A stretch of DNA of 19,666 nucleotides from UMGS755 sp045595795 (GTDB taxonomy: Bacteria; Bacillota; Clostridia; UBA1381; UBA9506), in the NCBI GenBank assembly GCA_045595795.1, contig JAZOBC010000048.1, positions 1 through 19,666 on the forward strand. Reading direction: 5' to 3'. Position 1 is the first letter of the stretch, and every line of letters begins with the position of its first letter. The position numbers and the translations under genes are program-made. The notes beneath the pieces are model-generated. The model was not told the DNA's origin. It was given only the letters and a program-made list of their open reading frames with translations, and did not search any database. This document shows positions 16,644-19,666 of the stretch, in pieces.

Positions 16644-16672
16644 ATTATAGCATACCTTGTCGGTATATGCAA
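16644..16672 (-). promoter_or_regulatory. Promoter of the divergent lacI gene
   Basis: On the minus strand, -35 TTGCAT (16667-16672) and perfect -10 TATAAT (16644-16649) are 17 bp apart. The spacer itself holds an imperfect inverted repeat (GCATACC...GGTATATGC). Confidence 0.72.
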
Positions 16673-16742
16673 GTTTTTTCAATAGTCTGATATAGTTTTA
16701 TAATTGTACTGTTTTTTACATGTTTTAGTATTTAATCTTCCA

Positions 16743-16772
16743 TTGACGCTTCTTAAAGCAAAAAGTTATAAT
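16743..16772 (+). promoter_or_regulatory. Promoter of the ASRT-phosphotriesterase-M24 operon
   Basis: -35 TTGACG (16743-16748) and perfect -10 TATAAT (16767-16772) with an 18-bp spacer, about 40 bp before the first start codon. ACATGTTTTAGT, resembling half of the palindrome near the lacI promoter, occurs at about 16718-16729, just upstream of the -35. Confidence 0.75.
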
Positions 16773-16811
16773 ATATGTAGCGATTATAAAATGTGAGGAG
16801 TGTGACAGAGA

Positions 16812-17183
16812 ATGAGCGGCAAAAAACAGTGGTATATTGTAGATGGGTATCGTCCTTCTCCCAAACCGGACCCGCAGGCCAGTTATATTGGTCACGAAAG
16901 TGTGATGATTTTAAACACAAACAATCAAGATGCACATGTGAAAATCAGCGTATATTTTGAGGACAGAGATCCGGTTGAAAATATACCTTATATCGTGCCT
17001 GCCAAACGCATTCGTTGCTTTAAAACAGATGATAAGGAGGCGTTGGGTGGCTTAGAGATTGGCGTTGGTGTTCAATATTCTTTGTCCATTAAAAGTGACG
17101 TCGGCGTCATTGTGCAATATGGTAGGTTGGATGTTCAGCAGCCTAATATGGCATATATGGCATTGATGGCACAGAGTGAATAA
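16812..17183 (+). CDS. ASRT-family protein (sensory rhodopsin transducer domain)
   Basis: 123 residues, all one small beta-rich domain with no signal peptide or membrane segment. It aligns by eye over nearly its full length with Anabaena sensory rhodopsin transducer: GY.P near residue 13, HES..ILNTNNQDAHVKISVYFEDRDP (about 29-56), VPAKR, and ESDV-like KSDVGVIVQYGRLD near 96-110. The Anabaena protein is a soluble tetramer that binds a sensory rhodopsin; comparative work on the family proposed that most members are small-molecule (possibly sugar) binding domains. No rhodopsin gene is in this window. It is the first gene of a three-gene operon with a phosphotriesterase-like hydrolase 12 bp downstream, which supports a metabolic role. 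GAGGAG lies 11 bp before the ATG. Family assignment is strong; function unknown. Confidence 0.86.
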   Translation: MSGKKQWYIVDGYRPSPKPDPQASYIGHESVMILNTNNQDAHVKISVYFEDRDPVENIPYIVPAKRIRCFKTDDKEALGGLEIGVGVQYSLSIKSDVGVIVQYGRLDVQQPNMAYMALMAQSE

Positions 17184-17195
17184 GGAGGAAACGGT

Positions 17196-18236
17196 ATGGA
17201 TATTAACAGTGTTTGTGGAAAACTGAAACGTGAAGACTTGGGTGTGGTTGCGCCGCATGAACATGTTTTGCTGGATTTAACGGCATTTTATCAGGCACTT
17301 CCTGTTCCCGGAATCGAAAACCCTGAATCCCAAAAGGTTGAAATGTGGAATTTAGGAATTTTGAGCCGTGACTGTTATGCCTTGAAGGACAATTTGCTTT
17401 TAACAGATGAAGAAGTTGCAACCAAAGAGCTGATGTTTTATAAAAATGCCGGCGGCAACACCATGGTGGATGCATCCTTGCCGGGCATCGGACGTGACCC
17501 TGAGGGTCTGAAGCGTATTGCTGAAAAAACAGGGCTCAACATCATTATGGGAACCGGTTTTTATGTAGGAGAAACCCACCCGAAAGAACTGGATGATATG
17601 ACCGAGGAAGAAATCGGCGAGTTGATGGTAAAAGAACTCAATGAGGGTGTTAACGGCATTCGTGCCGGATATATCGGCGAAATCGGTATCAGCGAAATTT
17701 TTGATGATAAAGAACGCCGTGTGCTGCGTGCAGCGGCTGTTGCTCACCACAAAACCGGAGCGGCGATCAACGTACATATTAACCCCTGGACCATCAATGG
17801 TATTGAAGCTGCAGATATTTTGCTTGATGCCGGTGTGAAGCCTGAGAGCATCTGCATCAGTCACATTGATGTGGAGAATCGAGAAGATTATATATATGCC
17901 TTATTGAAAAAAGGTGTTTACGTTGAATTTGATAACTTTGGTAAGGAATATTATATTCGCCGCGAAGTGCGTAATTCCGGCTATGGAAACTTCGTTCATG
18001 ACACGGCTCGTGTAAGCTTAGTAAAAAAACTAATTGATGATGGCTATCTGAATCAGATTCTATTGACCTGTGACCTTTGCCTGAAAAACCTGTTACATAC
18101 GTACGGCGGCTGGGGTTATGACCATGTGCTGACAAACATTGTTCCCATGATGGAGGATGAGGGCATTACAGATGAGCAAATTAAGACCATGCTGGTAAAA
18201 AATCCGGCAGATTGGTTGTGTGGAAAGGAGAAATAA
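17196..18236 (+). CDS. Phosphotriesterase-family amidohydrolase (PHP/lactonase-like)
   Basis: 346 residues, a TIM-barrel binuclear metal hydrolase. Expected metal ligands are present: His21 and His23 (HEH), Glu162 in GYIGEIGIS at the bridging position, His194 (NVHINPW), His223 (ISHIDVE) and Asp293 (LTCDLC). A bridging Glu in place of carbamylated Lys is known from E. coli PHP (YhfV) and contrasts with true phosphotriesterases. The family includes lactonases, sugar-phosphate lactonases and proteins of unknown activity, so the true substrate is more likely a metabolite than an organophosphate. AAGGAGG stands 7 bp before ATG. It lies between the ASRT gene (12-bp gap) and the M24 gene (2-bp gap), clearly one operon. 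Chain length is normal; no signal peptide, so cytosolic. Confidence 0.9.
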   Translation: MDINSVCGKLKREDLGVVAPHEHVLLDLTAFYQALPVPGIENPESQKVEMWNLGILSRDCYALKDNLLLTDEEVATKELMFYKNAGGNTMVDASLPGIGRDPEGLKRIAEKTGLNIIMGTGFYVGETHPKELDDMTEEEIGELMVKELNEGVNGIRAGYIGEIGISEIFDDKERRVLRAAAVAHHKTGAAINVHINPWTINGIEAADILLDAGVKPESICISHIDVENREDYIYALLKKGVYVEFDNFGKEYYIRREVRNSGYGNFVHDTARVSLVKKLIDDGYLNQILLTCDLCLKNLLHTYGGWGYDHVLTNIVPMMEDEGITDEQIKTMLVKNPADWLCGKEK

Positions 18237-18238
18237 AT

Positions 18239-19429
18239 ATGTTAAACATTCCATCCATTCCTAACGAGGAATACAAAGAGCGTATCGTTAAAGTTCAAAA
18301 ACTTATGAAGGAAGAGGGTTATGACCTGATTCTGAGCTATGGTAATGAGGCAGAGCCCCAGTATGTTCGTTATTTTTCAAACTACTGGCCCTCTTTTGAA
18401 ACGGCAGGTGTTTTAATCCCGGCTGAGGGAGACCCCCTTTTGCTGATTGGTCCTGAAAGCTATACCTACGCCAGTGATCGCTCAAAAATCAGCGAAATTT
18501 GCCGTTTAAAGGCATTTAGAGAGTCATCTGAACCAGAATATCCCGGACACAAGCTCGACACATTTAACACCGTTATAGACAGAGTATGGGGTTCTAAACC
18601 CGTACGCCGCTTTGGTGTTGCCGGCCTGCCACTCATGACCATTGGCGTGTATGAAGCTTTGAGTGAAGCTTTAAAGGTGTACGGCGATGTTAAAATTGAA
18701 AAGGCTGACGATGTTGTAAATAAGATTCGTATGTGTAAAACAGAAAACGAACTTGCCTGCATGCGTGCGGCAGCAAAAATCACAGCACAGACCTTTGACT
18801 ATGTGCTTGAGAATATCCGTGTAGGCATGACAGAGCAGCAGGTAGCGGGTCTTGCACTGGGTAAAATGCATGAACTGGGTGCAGAAAGAGAATCCTATCC
18901 TGTTTGGGTGCTGACTGGTAAAGGCTCTAATCAGGCGATCAGCCGTCCCCGTAACAAAAAGATTGAAAAGGGTGATATGACCTTTATTCAGATTGGCGCT
19001 CGTGTGGATGGTTATGCATCCAGCATCGGCAGACCGGTTGTGTTCGGCAAAGCAACTCCGGAGCAGCGTGAATTGATTGAAGTGGGTTATAAGGCTCAGG
19101 CTGATGTTATTGCTATGCTAAAAGCCGGCGTGCCCGCTTGCGAGGTTGCTAAATTCCATGTGAAGAACGTAACGGATATGGGCTATGGCGATTGGCTATT
19201 GTATGGTCCCTGTCACGGTAACGGTACCATGGAAGGTGAAGCTCCCTGGGTTGAAACCTCTGCCGACTACCTCTTGGAAGAAAACATGACCTTCTGTGTT
19301 GATATTTTCTTAGGCTCTGCAAAGACAGAAACCGGTCTTAGAATGGAAGACGTTGTTTGCGTTACCAAGGATGGTTGTGAGAATCTGACGAACTACCCCA
19401 GAGAATTGTTTGAGATTCCTTGTGAATAA
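18239..19429 (+). CDS. M24-family (Xaa-Pro peptidase/creatinase fold) protein lacking metal ligands
   Basis: 396 residues from ATG 18239, chosen for AAAGGAG 8 bp upstream; a GTG 27 bp earlier is less likely. The N-terminal creatinase-type domain (about 1-155) is followed by a pita-bread domain (about 165-390). Where active M24 metallopeptidases have two metal Asp residues, this protein has Gln251 (FIQIGA) and Ser262 (YASSIGR). The usual active-site His of the NxxxxH segment appears as Arg or Ser in SNQAISRP. His326 (GPCHGNG) is kept, the next Glu is Asp355 (CVDIFLG), and Glu370 (GLRMED) remains. It is therefore not a standard dinuclear Xaa-Pro aminopeptidase. It may be a metal-free hydrolase in the manner of creatinase, or non-catalytic. 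Last gene of the ASRT operon, closed by a strong terminator. Confidence 0.87.
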   Translation: MLNIPSIPNEEYKERIVKVQKLMKEEGYDLILSYGNEAEPQYVRYFSNYWPSFETAGVLIPAEGDPLLLIGPESYTYASDRSKISEICRLKAFRESSEPEYPGHKLDTFNTVIDRVWGSKPVRRFGVAGLPLMTIGVYEALSEALKVYGDVKIEKADDVVNKIRMCKTENELACMRAAAKITAQTFDYVLENIRVGMTEQQVAGLALGKMHELGAERESYPVWVLTGKGSNQAISRPRNKKIEKGDMTFIQIGARVDGYASSIGRPVVFGKATPEQRELIEVGYKAQADVIAMLKAGVPACEVAKFHVKNVTDMGYGDWLLYGPCHGNGTMEGEAPWVETSADYLLEENMTFCVDIFLGSAKTETGLRMEDVVCVTKDGCENLTNYPRELFEIPCE

Positions 19430-19440
19430 AAGATTGTAAT

Positions 19441-19478
19441 AAAAAAGTCGTTGCTGCAAATGTAGCAACGACTTTTTT
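19441..19478. terminator. Bidirectional terminator between M24 gene and permease
   Basis: A 15-bp perfect stem (AAAAAAGTCGTTGCT with its complement, 19441-19455 and 19464-19478) around an 8-nt loop, with A residues on one side and T residues on the other. It serves both convergent transcripts. Confidence 0.95.
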
Positions 19479-19490
19479 TATTTAAAATAA

Positions 19491-19664
19491 TTAAAACAGC
19501 ATAATTAAAAATTGTGAAACAAGTACAACGGCAATAAGGGCGATGGGGTAGGTTGCAGCATAGGCAGCAGCAACATCTTCAGTGCCGGCAACATTAATCA
19601 GAGTGCCAAGTGCAGGAGTGCTGGTCATGCCACCGGTGATGGAGCCTAAGTTATTCAAAAGGCT
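19491..19664 (-). CDS. AspT/YidE-type permease, C-terminal fragment
   Basis: On the minus strand an open frame of 57 codons runs from the window edge to TAA at 19491-19493. It starts inside a conserved element, GSITGGMTSTPALG, followed by INVAGTEDVAAAYAATYPIAL and a last hydrophobic helix ending FLIMLF. The G.MTSTPAL and YAATYP signatures are those of the duplicated transmembrane domain of AspT (aspartate-alanine antiporter) and YidE/YbjL-like putative transporters. Only the final part of the protein is present; its start and any TrkA-C domains would lie to the right. The substrate cannot be told. It converges on the ASRT operon and shares its terminator. Confidence 0.75.
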   Translation of the reverse strand, partial: SLLNNLGSITGGMTSTPALGTLINVAGTEDVAAAYAATYPIALIAVVLVSQFLIMLF

Positions 19665-19666
19665 GA

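Noticed and set aside
16812..17183. Light-sensing role for the ASRT-like protein
   Set aside because: No rhodopsin or other photoreceptor gene is present and the operon partners are metabolic hydrolase families.
17196..18236. Pesticide-degrading phosphotriesterase
   Set aside because: The bridging residue is Glu, as in PHP-type members, and the cluster context points to metabolite hydrolysis.
1..19666. CRISPR arrays, insertion sequences, rRNA genes
   Set aside because: No regularly spaced repeats, transposase-like reading frames or rRNA signatures were seen on either strand.

Overview
The window looks like chromosomal DNA from an anaerobic, low-to-mid GC Gram-positive bacterium of the Clostridia. 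Signs of this are strong AGGAGG-type ribosome binding sites, sigma-A type promoters with 16-18 bp spacers, a single-chain pyruvate:ferredoxin oxidoreductase, an Asp23-family envelope protein, an ECF vitamin transporter and a CpsB/CpsD capsule pair. No phage, transposase or CRISPR sequence was seen. The genus cannot be fixed from the sequence alone.

Layout. (1) 1-1155: end of an exopolysaccharide/capsule operon, with a 5'-truncated BY-kinase (CpsD type) coupled by ATGA to its PHP-type phosphatase (CpsB type). (2) 1163-1342: tRNA-Ser(GGA) with its own promoter and terminator. (3) 1471-4962: a promoter, a cytosolic GH116-like beta-glycosidase and a coupled LacI-type regulator. Regions 1-3 are clearly AT-richer than the rest, and composition changes near 5.0 kb. 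(4) 5100-7669, minus strand: a DUF218 membrane protein, a 55-residue YtxH-like protein, proline biosynthesis reductase ProC and an Asp23/Gls24 protein. (5) 7738-11702: a good promoter, a cobalamin riboswitch with a leader terminator, EcfT, and one polypeptide joining both ECF ATPases to the membrane substrate-binding (S) component. This is a predicted B12-controlled cobalamin uptake system. (6) 11847-15510: promoter, pyruvate:ferredoxin oxidoreductase and a GNRA-loop terminator. (7) 15514-16672, minus strand: a second LacI-type regulator with terminator and promoter. (8) 16743-19478: divergent from that regulator, a three-gene operon of an ASRT-family (sensory rhodopsin transducer) small protein, a phosphotriesterase-family hydrolase and an M24 'pita-bread' homologue lacking its metal ligands. 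(9) 19491-19664, minus strand: the last 57 codons of an AspT/YidE-type permease, cut by the window edge.

How the parts fit. Most genes are housekeeping or well-known accessory functions. The least explained unit is region 8. A LacI regulator sits head-to-head with three co-directional, tightly spaced genes of small-molecule binding or hydrolase families, with palindromes in the shared promoter region. This looks like an inducible catabolic or detoxification module of unknown substrate, and it is the best candidate here for something undescribed. The B12-riboswitch-controlled ECF transporter, with its A-A'-S fusion, is the second point of interest.
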